DNA of 37,709 nt from Nitrospirae bacterium MYbinv3. Its GTDB lineage: Bacteria > Nitrospirota > Thermodesulfovibrionia > Thermodesulfovibrionales > Magnetobacteriaceae. Where the stretch lies: the NCBI GenBank assembly GCA_002753395.1, contig PEAB01000030.1, positions 1 through 37,709 of the forward strand. Direction: 5' to 3'. A program made the position numbers and the translations under genes. Shown one piece after another: positions 23,903 through 32,902 of the stretch (within the stretch, counting starts at the first letter, position 1; every line of letters begins with the position of its first letter). A model generated the notes under the pieces. It was given only the letters and a program-made list of their open reading frames with translations, was not told the origin of the DNA and made no database searches.

Positions 23903-25684
23903 ATGAAGGTACGCAAGGCATATCGTAACGCATTGATGCAGTATATAATAGCCATAGTTATCGTTGTTGTAGCAGCCGCCTTGCGGATATGGCCTCTGCA
24001 GGCATTGGAATTGCGCATTCCGTACGTAACGTTCTATCCAGCAGTGATGGTATCTGCCCTCTATGGCAATATCATATCCGGTTTGATGACAACGGTACTC
24101 TCCGCTCTTACGGTTATATTCTGGTCTCCCACTGGAAAGCCCTTCCTCGATGACCCGGGAGATTGGTTAGGTCTGGCTGTTTTTCTTGTAAATTGCACTA
24201 TGATAACCATTATCAGCGAGGCGATGCACCGCGCCAATGCAAAAGCAACAAAGGCAAGAGAGCAGGCAGAGGCGGCCAATAAGGCTAAGAGTATATTCTT
24301 GGCCAACATGAGCCATGAACTACGCACACCGCTAAATGCTATCCTCGGATTCTCCAGCCTGATGAGAAACGCAGCACATACCACTTCAGAACAACGAGTT
24401 AATCTAGACATAATAAACCGCAACGGACAACACTTGTTGAATTTGATCAATAACGTTCTGGACATCTCCAAGATAGAATCAGGACACGTGGCAATAGAGA
24501 AAAGCAATATAAACATACACCAGTTACTACATGAGGTACAATCATTGATGAATGTACGAGCAGTGGAGAAGTCTTTATGTTTTACCTTGATAATCTCACC
24601 TGATACCCCTCGGTATATAACAGTTGACGCTGGCAAGTTGTGGCAGGTGCTCATCAATCTGACTGGCAACGCTACCAAATTTACAAAGAGCGGCGGGGTG
24701 AATCTACGTGTAGGCATTGCAAAGCAAAGCGCGTCCAAGTTGACGCCATTACGTTTCGAGATAGAGGACACGGGTCCCGGTATTGACGACAAGAACAGGG
24801 AGCGCATATTCCTGCCATTTGAGCAATTGATAGACCGACCGGTTACGGAGGCGGGAACAGGACTTGGACTGGCTATCAGCAAGCAGTATGTTGAACTTAT
24901 GGGCGGCACGATTGGCGTTACTGCTGCACCAGGGGGCGGATCTTTATTTTATTTCGATATCACGGTAGAAATACCGCCATCTATAGAGAAGTCTTCTGCG
25001 GAGATGAGACGGGGACACGTCATTGGTCTGGCAGAGGGGCGGAAACACCACTATCGTATCCTTATTGCAGAGGACGGACCAGACAATCGTCTGCTCCTCC
25101 ACAAGATGCTAGAGCCGTTTGGTTTTGACATTCGTGAAGCGGTAAATGGACAGGAGGCTGTGGCTTTGTTTCAACAGTGGCACCCACATCTGATATGGAT
25201 GGACATCCGTATGCCGGTAATGGATGGGTTAGAGGCTACACGCATCATCAAATCAAGCGAGTCAGAGACTAACACCAAGATTGTTGCTCTCACCGCCCAT
25301 GCCCTGGAAGATGAGCGCCGCGAGATTCTCTTGGCTGGCTGCGATGATTTCATACGCAAGCCATACAGAGAGACAGAGATATTTGACGCCTTGGAGAGAC
25401 ACCTTGGCTTGCACTTTATATACAACAAGGGACAGACAACCCCAGACGCTAAAGAGCCGGATACGTTAGATTTCGCACAAATAAGGGAACTACCACCAGA
25501 CTTACTAAAGGAGTTGCGGGAGGCTGTCATACTGTTAAACGGAGAACGCTGCCTTGAGGTGGCTGGGATGATAAGTGATATCGACTACGAAATGGGGAGC
25601 CGTTTACGCCGCATGGTGGAAGACCTGCAATACAAGGAATTGATTACGGCTTTGGATAGATTGTTATACACGGAGGATAAATGA
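23903..25684 (+). CDS. Hybrid sensor histidine kinase with receiver domain
   Basis: 593 residues. The N-terminal ~110 residues hold four short membrane helices resembling the DUF4118 (KdpD-type) sensor ([15 protein letters not shown]). Then come a short coiled coil, HisKA with the phospho-accepting His138 ([10 protein letters not shown]), HATPase_c (about 245-360; DTGPGI and [10 protein letters not shown]), a receiver domain (about 385-505; phospho-acceptor Asp434 in [10 protein letters not shown], Lys in FIRKPY), and a helical C-terminal tail of about 80 residues. The tail has no clear HPt His. It starts at ATG 23903 after GTAGGAG. Its stop overlaps the ATG of the next regulator gene (ATGA), so the two are co-translated and likely form one phosphorelay. 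The signal is unknown. Confidence 0.92.
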   Translation: MKVRKAYRNALMQYIIAIVIVVVAAALRIWPLQALELRIPYVTFYPAVMVSALYGNIISGLMTTVLSALTVIFWSPTGKPFLDDPGDWLGLAVFLVNCTMITIISEAMHRANAKATKAREQAEAANKAKSIFLANMSHELRTPLNAILGFSSLMRNAAHTTSEQRVNLDIINRNGQHLLNLINNVLDISKIESGHVAIEKSNINIHQLLHEVQSLMNVRAVEKSLCFTLIISPDTPRYITVDAGKLWQVLINLTGNATKFTKSGGVNLRVGIAKQSASKLTPLRFEIEDTGPGIDDKNRERIFLPFEQLIDRPVTEAGTGLGLAISKQYVELMGGTIGVTAAPGGGSLFYFDITVEIPPSIEKSSAEMRRGHVIGLAEGRKHHYRILIAEDGPDNRLLLHKMLEPFGFDIREAVNGQEAVALFQQWHPHLIWMDIRMPVMDGLEATRIIKSSESETNTKIVALTAHALEDERREILLAGCDDFIRKPYRETEIFDALERHLGLHFIYNKGQTTPDAKEPDTLDFAQIRELPPDLLKELREAVILLNGERCLEVAGMISDIDYEMGSRLRRMVEDLQYKELITALDRLLYTEDK

Positions 25685-27321
25685 GTATTTTAAGCGATCC
25701 ACCCACTACAACCGGTGATATTCTTATTATCGACGATGACCCATCAGGTCTCAAATTGATGTTTGATGTACTCAGCGAAGCTGGTTACCAGGTTCGACCG
25801 GCTATTGATGGTGAGTTGGCTCTACGCAGTGTGCAGGCCAGGCAGCCCGATCTGATCTTGCTTGACATCAGGATGTCAGGTATGGACGGATTTGAAGTCT
25901 GCCGCCGTCTGAAAGAGGATATGGCAATGCGGGACATCCCAGTCATTTTCTTGAGCTCTCTTGCAGATACGTTTGACAAGGTCAAGGGGTTTGAGCTTGG
26001 CGCCGTGGACTATATAACTAAACCCCCGCAGGCTAAAGAGTTATTGGCTCGTGTGGTGACACATCTTGCCTTATCCGAAGCAAAGGCAAGGCTAAAGGCT
26101 CAAAACCTCCAACTTCAGAACGAGATAGCGGAACGTAAACGAGCTGAGGAGGAATTGAGATACCAGAAGGAACACCTTGAAGAAATCGTTGCACAACGTA
26201 CAGCAGAACTCAAAAAGACGACTGAAGAGGTCTTCGATCTCTACAACAACGCACCCTGCGGATATCACTCTCTCGATAAGGACGGTGTCTTCATCAAGAT
26301 CAACGATACAGAGCTCAATTGGCTTGGTTACACCAAAGAAGAGGTTGTTGGCAGACTAAACTTCTCCTATATTCTCACAACAGAGGGCTTGAAGACCTTT
26401 GAGTATAACTTCCCACTCCTCAAGCAACGTGGATGGGTACGTGATCTTGAATATGAAATGATCCGCAAAGACGGATCAACTCTGCTTGTGTTATTGAATT
26501 CAACGGCAGTTAAAGATAACAATGGCTGCTTCATAATGAGCAGGTCTACCTTATACGACATAACTGAGCGTAAATTTGAGGAAACTGAAAGACGCCGGAT
26601 GCAAGAACAGATGTTGATACAGCAATCTAAGATGGCAGCAATGGGTGAAATGATTAGCTTAATAGCCCACCAGTGGAAGCAGCCTTTAAATGCTATATCA
26701 GCGATTATCATGGACATGGACGACGCTTATTCATGTGGAGAGTTGGACAATAAATATATGGAAAGGTCTAAGCAAATAATCCTGCAGCAGATCCAGTTTA
26801 TGACTAAGACCGTAGATGATTTTAGAGACTTTATGCTGCCATCCAAAGAGAAAATACCATTTTGTATAAAAAAGGCAATTGAAGAGCTTATCTCCATGTT
26901 TTCACCATTATTCAGGAAAAGCGATATTGCACTAAGTTTAACCTGCATTGGCGAGGAGTTTGTCACATTAGGGTATAAAAACGAATTTAAACAGGTTATT
27001 CTCAATCTAATCGATAACTCAAAGGATGCGATATGCTCAAGTCGTCAGAAAGAGATGTCTGATGCAGAGACAGAGGGGAAGATCGAGATTGAGATATTCA
27101 AGGACAGCGGCAAGACAATAGTCATCGTAAGGGATAATGGCGGGGGTATCCCAGATGATATAATTGACAAGATATTTGACGCTTACTTTACGACCAAGTC
27201 ATTGGATGAGGGCACCGGCATAGGTTTGTACATGTGCAAGACCATAATTGAAAACAATATGGATTGGAAGCTCACCGTTAAGAGTACTTACGTTGGAGCA
27301 GAGTTCAGGATAGAGATATGA
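25681..27321 (+). CDS. Receiver-PAS-histidine kinase (response-regulator kinase)
   Basis: 546 residues, soluble. An N-terminal receiver domain (about 12-130) has Asp18-Asp20, phospho-acceptor Asp62 ([11 protein letters not shown]) and Lys114 (ITKPP). Next are a coiled coil (about 135-185), PAS (about 185-305), and a kinase core whose H box is the divergent [12 protein letters not shown] with His330. HATPase_c follows (about 420-546; N box [28 protein letters not shown]). The HQWKQPL H-box group is common in PAS-containing kinases of deltaproteobacteria and Nitrospirota. The gene overlaps the preceding hybrid kinase by four bases. The likely flow is upstream kinase to this receiver, which then tunes its own kinase. 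No DNA-binding output is encoded, so the final target lies elsewhere. Confidence 0.92.
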   Translation: MSILSDPPTTTGDILIIDDDPSGLKLMFDVLSEAGYQVRPAIDGELALRSVQARQPDLILLDIRMSGMDGFEVCRRLKEDMAMRDIPVIFLSSLADTFDKVKGFELGAVDYITKPPQAKELLARVVTHLALSEAKARLKAQNLQLQNEIAERKRAEEELRYQKEHLEEIVAQRTAELKKTTEEVFDLYNNAPCGYHSLDKDGVFIKINDTELNWLGYTKEEVVGRLNFSYILTTEGLKTFEYNFPLLKQRGWVRDLEYEMIRKDGSTLLVLLNSTAVKDNNGCFIMSRSTLYDITERKFEETERRRMQEQMLIQQSKMAAMGEMISLIAHQWKQPLNAISAIIMDMDDAYSCGELDNKYMERSKQIILQQIQFMTKTVDDFRDFMLPSKEKIPFCIKKAIEELISMFSPLFRKSDIALSLTCIGEEFVTLGYKNEFKQVILNLIDNSKDAICSSRQKEMSDAETEGKIEIEIFKDSGKTIVIVRDNGGGIPDDIIDKIFDAYFTTKSLDEGTGIGLYMCKTIIENNMDWKLTVKSTYVGAEFRIEI

Positions 27322-27337
27322 AAGCTCCCTTTTCGAA

Positions 27338-27811
27338 CTAATGGGCAGGTAAACCGTCTAGCAATTTATCTACATCTTTCTTTTTAGTTTTAATCTGCTT
27401 TCTGTTATCACTTCCCTTGTAAGAAATGTGTACCCAACCACTATCAGGGTTACCTAAAACATAATTTTCTAGAATTAATTGGTCAAAATCCAAGTTTTCT
27501 GAAACCCATTTCGCCAGGTCATAATTTGATATACCTGGTATTTCAATATCCATTGCCTGACCAACCATATGTTGGCTTTTACTCGAACTATTTCTTACAG
27601 CCTTATTGAGTTCAGGACATCTATACCCACTATTGACGATTATATTATGACCAAACTTTAAAAATAGCTTCTCATAAACATTCTCTGCTAATAATCTTAA
27701 ATTATCTATTATCTCTTCTGACTTAGGAGTATTGTCGATGCCAAGTAGTATAGCTTTATCAGATTTTATCATAGTAGACAGATCTAAATTAGGTGAAAGT
27801 TTTGTGCTCAA
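27338..27811 (-). CDS. M15-type peptidase (Peptidase_M15_3-like)
   Basis: 157 residues with the zinc-site layout of M15 D-alanyl-D-alanine carboxypeptidases and phage endolysins: SGYRCPELNKAV, then QHMVGQAMDIE (His ligand and Asp ligand seven residues apart), and the final His in GWVHISY. This group is frequent in phage tail/lysis modules and as small cellular enzymes. There is no signal peptide, so it would act only if released or exported by another route, as phage enzymes do. No other phage gene is nearby, although a tRNA gene, a common integration site, is about 110 bases away. The start is taken as TTG 27811, ten bases after GGAGG; Met14 is the alternative. It may be a lone phage relic. 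Confidence 0.75.
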   Translation of the reverse strand: MSTKLSPNLDLSTMIKSDKAILLGIDNTPKSEEIIDNLRLLAENVYEKLFLKFGHNIIVNSGYRCPELNKAVRNSSSKSQHMVGQAMDIEIPGISNYDLAKWVSENLDFDQLILENYVLGNPDSGWVHISYKGSDNRKQIKTKKKDVDKLLDGLPAH

Positions 27812-27922
27812 GACTATACATCCTCCTTTTATTTTTCATAAACATGTCTCAAAACACGCAATTGCAGTAGGCCAGCAGCCCCAACCATATTTCTCGAGGT
27901 TATTTATTTACTTCAATAATAA

Positions 27923-27994
27923 TAGGCACGAGGGGTATCGAACCCCTGACCTCTACCGTGTCAAGGTAGCGCTCTACCACTGAGCTACGCGCCT
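27923..27994 (-). tRNA. tRNA-Val (GAC)
   Basis: The minus strand folds as a complete cloverleaf. The acceptor stem is AGGCGCG/CGTGCCT with one G-T pair. The D arm is GCTC-AGTGGTA-GAGC, the anticodon stem CTACC/GGTAG has loop TTGACAC (anticodon GAC, Val), and the T arm is AGGGG-TTCGATA-CCCCT. The discriminator is A. CCA is not encoded and must be added by nucleotidyltransferase. The gene is single, not in a tRNA array. Confidence 0.95.
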
Positions 27995-28055
27995 TCTTTA
28001 CTGCATTGCTATTATGCAATTTTATAACAGCTTTTGTCAATAGCTCAAATTGCCT

Positions 28056-28150
28056 GGGTGCATAAGAAAGTCGTGAGTTTGTCAAAGAAGGGGGAGCTCT
28101 GCTCCCCCTTAGCCCCCCTCGCAAGGGGACCAGTCCCCTTGACCCCGTTA
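28056..28150. repeat. Family C repeat, copy 5
   Basis: It starts GGGTGCATAAGAAAGTCGTG and continues through a GGGGGAGCTCTGCTCCCCC hairpin and the AAGGGGACCAGTCCCCTTGA palindrome. It lacks the right terminus. It lies between the tRNA and the cyclase gene. Open frames across it (for example 28034-28378) are spurious. Confidence 0.7.
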
Positions 28151-28237
28151 AAATATATCTTTGTTTCCGTTAATCTATATGCACACAATTGCCTCATAAA
28201 CAAACGATCTGTTCTAGGCAGTTTTAGCCCTCTTCTT

Positions 28238-29716
28238 TCAGGTGATAACCTTGTATATCTCCATATCTTTTTCACCTTTTGGGGTCTTTATCCTGCTTAC
28301 AAAGGAGGTTTTAAAATCATCCTTTACCTGCTCGTAGGTAAGGCGGCCAATAAAGATACCCCCTGGTTCGGCCAATGACTCAAGTCTTGCGGCAACATTA
28401 ACCACATCGCCTAATACTGTGTATTCCATCCTGCGGGCCGACCCCATGTAGCCGGTAATCACCTCTCCAGTGTTTATACCGATCCTGATATCAAACTGTC
28501 TTCTTTTATCAAGGCTGGCCTTAAAGGATTTTAATTCTTTCTGCATATTTATGGCCGCAAGCACTGCCTTCTTGGCATGATAGGGTTGAGGGATAGGGGC
28601 ACCAAACACGGCCATAACGGCATCCCCTATGTATTTATCTAAGGTACCGTCGTAATTGAACACAATCTCTGTCATGATCTCAAAATAATCGTTGAGCAGC
28701 CTGGCTATTTCGTGTGGGTCTAGCCTCTCCGAAAGTGCGGTAAACCCCTTGATGTCAGAAAACAGAATTGAGGCGTCTAACTTTTCTGCATCAAAAGAGA
28801 TCTGCCCCTTTTTCCTGCTGTCGGCGGTTATCTTTGCAACCACATTGGGGGATAGGAAACGCTCCAGGTTGCTCTTTACCACCGCCTCCTCCTTGATCTT
28901 TTCATAAAGGGATATACGTTCTATACCGGAGGATACGTTGTTAGCTATAGATGTAAGCATGGTCAAGTCATTTTCGTTAAACTGCTCAGACCGTCTGTCC
29001 TCAAGGTAAATTACTCCAATAATGCTGTCATTTTTCGTAATAGGAGCACACATTATAGCCTGTACGCCCCGAGAGGTAGTCGTGGTCGAATGACCATTCT
29101 CGGTATTAGTGATAAGTGCCTGTTTACCACTGATCACTCTTGTTACAACGCTCTGGCTGTAAATATTATCATCTGCGCGGCTGGCACGGCAACGCAACAG
29201 ACAATTCTTGTCGTTTATGAGCAACAGGCTCTTTTCCGCCTTTATGGTCAAATGAAGCATATCCATTATGTACTTGTAAAACTCGTTCAGGTCTGTGACC
29301 TTCATCAACTTTTCGCTTATCTGGTTGATAACAAGGTAGCTCATATCGATGGTCTTGGATAATTCAAGTTCCTGGTAAACAATAGTTGGATCGGTTGAAG
29401 TCAGCTCGCAGGCCTGATCTTCCTCAAACAGGAGAGTGTTTAATCCTATGCTTATCCTGTCGCCATGTCTAAGCCGTACCCTCTTAATCTCCTGATCGTT
29501 GACGTAGGTGTGGTTCTTGCTGCCTAGATCCTCTATATAGTAATTATTATTTTTCAAAAATATCTTTGCGTGATGACGTGATACAGTCTTGTCGTCAAAG
29601 CATATATCTTTATGCGATATTCCAGAAGTCATGGTTTTACCTATGGTTACCACATCATTTTCTATTGGGTAGATCTCATCCTCCCTGCCTTCTCTCTTAA
29701 TTATTAATATAGGCAT
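28238..29716 (-). CDS. FHA-GAF-class III adenylate cyclase
   Basis: 492 residues, soluble. An FHA phosphothreonine-binding domain (about 1-97; Gly26, SRHH at 46-49, SKNHTYVN) is followed by a GAF domain (about 130-270), a short coiled coil, and a class III nucleotide cyclase domain (about 310-490). The metal Asp residues are Asp321 (FSDIKGF) and Asp365 (KYIGD). Lys361 and Thr433 (MEYT) occupy the purine-specifying positions and point to ATP rather than GTP. Asn440 and Arg444 (NVAAR) supply the transition-state pair. It should therefore make cAMP under the control of a Ser/Thr-kinase partner (FHA) and a small ligand (GAF). No kinase gene is adjacent. Start ATG 29716 has AAGGA just upstream. 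Confidence 0.93.
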   Translation of the reverse strand: MPILIIKREGREDEIYPIENDVVTIGKTMTSGISHKDICFDDKTVSRHHAKIFLKNNNYYIEDLGSKNHTYVNDQEIKRVRLRHGDRISIGLNTLLFEEDQACELTSTDPTIVYQELELSKTIDMSYLVINQISEKLMKVTDLNEFYKYIMDMLHLTIKAEKSLLLINDKNCLLRCRASRADDNIYSQSVVTRVISGKQALITNTENGHSTTTTSRGVQAIMCAPITKNDSIIGVIYLEDRRSEQFNENDLTMLTSIANNVSSGIERISLYEKIKEEAVVKSNLERFLSPNVVAKITADSRKKGQISFDAEKLDASILFSDIKGFTALSERLDPHEIARLLNDYFEIMTEIVFNYDGTLDKYIGDAVMAVFGAPIPQPYHAKKAVLAAINMQKELKSFKASLDKRRQFDIRIGINTGEVITGYMGSARRMEYTVLGDVVNVAARLESLAEPGGIFIGRLTYEQVKDDFKTSFVSRIKTPKGEKDMEIYKVIT

Positions 29717-29803
29717 AGTTCCTTACCACTACAGATATAGACATGATAGTTATTATATTAACATATAAACTGAATTAGCAAGATAAAAAGTAAAATTTTG
29801 TTA

Positions 29804-29832
29804 TTTACTTAAATCTGGATTAATATTATAAT
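29804..29832 (+). promoter_or_regulatory. Candidate promoter of the DJ-1 family gene
   Basis: A perfect TATAAT (29827-29832) is preceded at 17 bases by TTTACT (29804-29809), in an AT-rich gap between the divergent cyclase and DJ-1 genes. It lies about 70 bases before the chosen start codon. Confidence 0.35.
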
Positions 29833-29902
29833 ACACATAATTATGAGTGATTCTTAATATGTGAGCAACGGTTTGCTTTTAACCAATACGACGAGGGTAG
29901 AG

Positions 29903-30451
29903 ATGGAAAGGGTTTTATTGATTTTGGCTGAAGGATTTGAGGAACTTGAAGCGGTAACGATAGTGGATGTCCTCAGAAGGGCAGAGATAGAGATCGTCAC
30001 TGCAGGCCTAGGCGATGGCGTTGTGACAAGCACAAGACGCATAAGGCTGCTCCCCGATGCGCAGCTTAATGACATCGACGTTGAGCAGTTTGATATGGTC
30101 GTGTTACCAGGTGGACAACCCGGCACCGACAACCTGGCTAAAGATGAAAGGGTTGCGCGTATAATTAAGACGATGTATGAAAAAGGTAAGTACACTGCTG
30201 CCATATGCGCGGCTCCGTATGTGTTGTCTGAGGCCGGCGTGCTCGTCAACAAAAGGGCTACAAGCTATCCAACGTTTCAGGACAGGTTAAAGGCGGCAAA
30301 CATCGTCAAAGATGAGAAGGTTGTCATTGACGGTAACGTTATTACCAGTCAGGGGCCAGGCACTGCCATAGAGTTTGCCTTGACGCTGGTTGAACTATTT
30401 AAGGGCAAAGACAAGGCTCAAACCATAAGACAAGCTATGCTCTGTGGTTAA
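29903..30451 (+). CDS. DJ-1/PfpI family protein (YajL/ThiJ-like)
   Basis: 182 residues of the DJ-1 superfamily. The nucleophilic-elbow Cys102 lies in AAICAAPYVL, and the partner acid Glu16 in EGFEELEAV corresponds to Glu18 of DJ-1. The VLPGGQPGTDNL loop and the C-terminal TSQGPGTAIEFAL are typical of YajL/DJ-1. Proposed family roles include oxidative-stress protection, chaperone activity and glyoxalase or deglycase activity, the last disputed; the exact reaction here is unknown. I chose ATG 29903, with GAGGG five bases upstream, over the in-frame GTG at 29861. It is followed 69 bases later by yggT on the same strand, possibly one transcript. Confidence 0.93.
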   Translation: MERVLLILAEGFEELEAVTIVDVLRRAEIEIVTAGLGDGVVTSTRRIRLLPDAQLNDIDVEQFDMVVLPGGQPGTDNLAKDERVARIIKTMYEKGKYTAAICAAPYVLSEAGVLVNKRATSYPTFQDRLKAANIVKDEKVVIDGNVITSQGPGTAIEFALTLVELFKGKDKAQTIRQAMLCG

Positions 30452-30520
30452 GCAGGTGTGCTGCATGAGACTTGTTTTATATAAGATCAGGAGAGATGTG
30501 ATTATCTTCAGGAGGGGACA

Positions 30521-30817
30521 GTGTTTATCTTTGGAAATCTATTCCTAGCGGTTGCAAAAATACTTGATTTGTTGTTAAGCGCTTACATGTGGATTGTAAT
30601 AATCTCAGCCCTTATAAGCTGGGTAAACCCTGATCCATACAACCCTGTTGTGAGGTTTTTACACTCGGCCACTGAACCTATCTACAGGCCGATTCGACGC
30701 AAGATAGGCCACTTAGGCCCTATAGACGTTTCTCCTTTGATAGTTATGCTTGTTATATACTTTCTAAGAACATTTCTGGTGGGATCGCTTATTGGATTTG
30801 CACGCCGCATTGTATAA
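30521..30817 (+). CDS. yggT: YggT family integral membrane protein
   Basis: 98 residues with two YggT-type membrane segments (about 5-33 and 70-92) and the conserved NPDPYNPVVRFLHSATEPIY hairpin between them (Trp-Val-Asn-Pro, Pro-Ile-Arg). YggT/YlmG proteins are linked to division-site or nucleoid organisation and osmotic tolerance, and are often encoded near ylmE/sepF/divIVA. Here a divIVA-type gene follows after 300 bases. The start is GTG 30521, supported by AGGAGGGG four bases upstream. The intergenic gap to divIVA is occupied by a complete family C MITE, which may have separated once-adjacent genes. Confidence 0.93.
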   Translation: MFIFGNLFLAVAKILDLLLSAYMWIVIISALISWVNPDPYNPVVRFLHSATEPIYRPIRRKIGHLGPIDVSPLIVMLVIYFLRTFLVGSLIGFARRIV

Positions 30818-30862
30818 AGGGTGATTAGTATAAATAGCTTTTGAATTACCTCATACGCACCG

Positions 30863-31011
30863 GGATTTTAGGGTGCATAAGAATTTCATGGGGGACAATA
30901 AAAATTAATGGGGTCAAGGGGACTGGTCCCCTTGTGGGTGGGTCTGAGGGAGGGCAAAGCCCTCCATTCTATTCAAAAATCCCCACGACTTTCTTATGCA
31001 CCCGGATTTTA
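30863..31011. mobile_element. Complete family C MITE with target-site duplication
   Basis: The element at 30871-31003 (133 bp) begins GGGTGCATAAGAATTTCATG and ends with the inverted copy CGACTTTCTTATGCACCC; about 20 of the terminal 23 bases match. It is flanked by the perfect 8-base direct repeat GGATTTTA (30863-30870 and 31004-31011), the signature of a transposition event. Inside are the AAGGGGACTGGTCCCCTTG palindrome and a GGAGGGCAAAGCCCTCC hairpin. No transposase is encoded, so movement depends on an enzyme elsewhere. It is the reference copy for the other family C fragments in the window. Confidence 0.85.
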
Positions 31012-31073
31012 AAGTATAGTGACTTTTTATATGGTTTTATGATATTATTTCCAACTAATAGTAATGAATTGTT

Positions 31074-31079
31074 TATAAT
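31074..31079 (+). promoter_or_regulatory. Candidate -10 element of the divIVA-hisS operon
   Basis: A perfect TATAAT lies 39 bases before the divIVA start. No good -35 hexamer is visible at 16-18 bases, so this is tentative. The MITE ends about 60 bases upstream. Confidence 0.3.
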
Positions 31080-31117
31080 AGGGCAATTGAATAAGCCTTG
31101 AAAAGGGGGCCATACGA

Positions 31118-31636
31118 ATGAGAATTACACCGTTAGATATCCAGCAAAAGCAGTTTCCGGTTAAATTCAGGGGTTTTGATGTTGAAGAGGTATACGCATT
31201 TTTAGAGGTGCTGAGAGAAGAGATGGAGGAGCTGCTTCGAGAAAACACCTCATTAAAAGAGCAATTACACATTATTGAAGGACAACTGAGGGAGCACAAA
31301 AACATGGAATCAACCCTCAGAGAAACCCTGATTACAGCACAGCAGATGATAGAGGCCTATAAGGCCAATGCACGTAAGGAGGCAGAACTTATAACCAGAG
31401 AGGCAGAGCTCAAGGCTGATGAGATAATTAAGAAGGCTCAGGAGAAGGTCGTAAAAATACACGAGGATATAGTCGACCTTCGAGGCATCAGGAGACACTT
31501 TAAAGAAGAGATTAAACGGCTTGCAGATAAACTCCTCAGGGAGATAGAGTTTGACAAGGAACGAGAGGGTGAATCAGACTTCTGGGGAGACAACAGAGGT
31601 CAGGAGGGGGCAAGAAAGGAAATTGAGCAAGTATAA
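31118..31636 (+). CDS. divIVA: DivIVA-domain coiled-coil protein
   Basis: 172 residues. The N-terminal DivIVA membrane-binding signature (MRITPLDIQQKQF, then FRGFDVEEVYAFLE, residues 1-31) is followed by an extended coiled coil (about 32-145) and a short charged tail. DivIVA proteins bind negatively curved membrane at poles and septa and recruit division or cell-wall proteins. Gram-negative relatives of this length occur in Nitrospirota and deltaproteobacteria, usually near yggT. The ATG follows GGGGGC-type sequence with only a modest ribosome-binding site. Its 3' end overlaps the chosen hisS start by 14 bases, indicating co-translation. Confidence 0.92.
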   Translation: MRITPLDIQQKQFPVKFRGFDVEEVYAFLEVLREEMEELLRENTSLKEQLHIIEGQLREHKNMESTLRETLITAQQMIEAYKANARKEAELITREAELKADEIIKKAQEKVVKIHEDIVDLRGIRRHFKEEIKRLADKLLREIEFDKEREGESDFWGDNRGQEGARKEIEQV

Positions 31637-32894
31637 CACCCTCAAAGGGGTTGCAGATATATATACCCCTGACATTCATATATGGCATACCATAGAGAAC
31701 ACGGCCAAAGAGGTCTTTGCCCTGTATGGTTTTAACGAGATCAGGATACCAATTATAGAATACACAGAGGTTTTTACACGCAGTATTGGTCAGAGTACGG
31801 ACATTGTAGAGAAGGAGATGTACACGTTTAACGACCGTGGCGGACGAAGCATCAGCCTGCGTCCGGAGGGCACCGCCTCTGTTGTGCGGTGCTATGTACA
31901 GAATAACCTGCACACCCTTCCCTCCCCACAGAAGTTTTACTACAATGGAGCAATGTTCAGATACGAAAGACCACAAAAAGGTCGATTTAGACAGTTCTAT
32001 CAAATAGGTGCAGAGGTTTTTGGAAGCGTCAGCCCCATGATGGACGCCGAGATGCTGTCGATGCTCAACGAGCTGCTAAGCAGGCTTAAGCTCAACGATA
32101 CAACGCTTGAGATAAACTCAATAGGCTGCAAACAATGTCGTCCATCTTTCAGATCAGCGATACAAGCGTTTTTTTTAGCAAAGGAAGAGGCGTTATGCGC
32201 CGATTGTAAGGTACGGCTCAATAATAACCCGCTGAGACTGCTTGACTGTAAGAACGAGACCTGTGCAAACATAAGAAACGGTCACCCTAATATACTAGAT
32301 TATATCTGCAGCGGATGCAAGGGGCACCACAAGAGGGTAAAGGAACTGCTTAACGCCTTGGGTGTTTCGTTTGTGGAAAACCCGATGATCGTAAGGGGGC
32401 TGGACTATTACACAAAGACGACGTTTGAGGTTACAACACAGCATTTAGGCGCTCAAAAAGCAATTATCGCAGGCGGCAGATATGACAACCTGGTAGAGGA
32501 GTTTGGAGGTCCTGCTGTGCCGGCTATAGGGTTTGCCATCGGTATGGAGCGTATGGCCGAGCTGTTACGGGAGTCCTATGCAGGTTGTCAGGTCTCTCAA
32601 AAGTTGTATTTTGCGCCACTTTGTGAAAAAGCTGAGACAATGTCGTTGTCATTATGTGAAAAGTTGAGAGTGAAAGGAATAAGCGTAGTATGTGGTGAAG
32701 GCGACCTTTCACTGAAGAGGCATCTAAAGAAGGCCGACAAACTAAATGTTATCTTTGTTATAATTATTGGGGAAGACGAGATCGTTAAGGGCAAGGCCAC
32801 ATGGCGACGGCTTTCTGATGGACAACAGGGCGTTATCGACATAGATACGGTTGAAGGCTATACCTCCCTGATCCAAGGCAACACCACAAGATAG
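31623..32894 (+). CDS. hisS: Histidyl-tRNA synthetase
   Basis: Charges tRNA-His with histidine in the cytoplasm. The 423-residue product has all class II signatures: motif 2 (MFRYERPQKGRFRQFYQIGAE), the histidine-binding boxes GLDYYTKTTFEV and IAGGRYDNL, and motif 3 (IGFAIGMERM). An anticodon-binding domain occupies about residues 330-423. I chose TTG 31623 because the protein then begins SKYNTLKGVADI, as in typical HisRS, and GGAGGGGG/AAGGA lies just upstream. Upstream in-frame codons only translate divIVA sequence in another frame. It overlaps divIVA by 14 bases and is followed after eight bases by the yicC-type gene. Confidence 0.96.
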   Translation: MSKYNTLKGVADIYTPDIHIWHTIENTAKEVFALYGFNEIRIPIIEYTEVFTRSIGQSTDIVEKEMYTFNDRGGRSISLRPEGTASVVRCYVQNNLHTLPSPQKFYYNGAMFRYERPQKGRFRQFYQIGAEVFGSVSPMMDAEMLSMLNELLSRLKLNDTTLEINSIGCKQCRPSFRSAIQAFFLAKEEALCADCKVRLNNNPLRLLDCKNETCANIRNGHPNILDYICSGCKGHHKRVKELLNALGVSFVENPMIVRGLDYYTKTTFEVTTQHLGAQKAIIAGGRYDNLVEEFGGPAVPAIGFAIGMERMAELLRESYAGCQVSQKLYFAPLCEKAETMSLSLCEKLRVKGISVVCGEGDLSLKRHLKKADKLNVIFVIIIGEDEIVKGKATWRRLSDGQQGVIDIDTVEGYTSLIQGNTTR

Positions 32895-32902
32895 ACACCA
32901 TT

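Noticed and set aside
31536-32003. 155-codon minus-strand frame opposite hisS
   Set aside because: It lies opposite the conserved hisS motifs and has no protein features.
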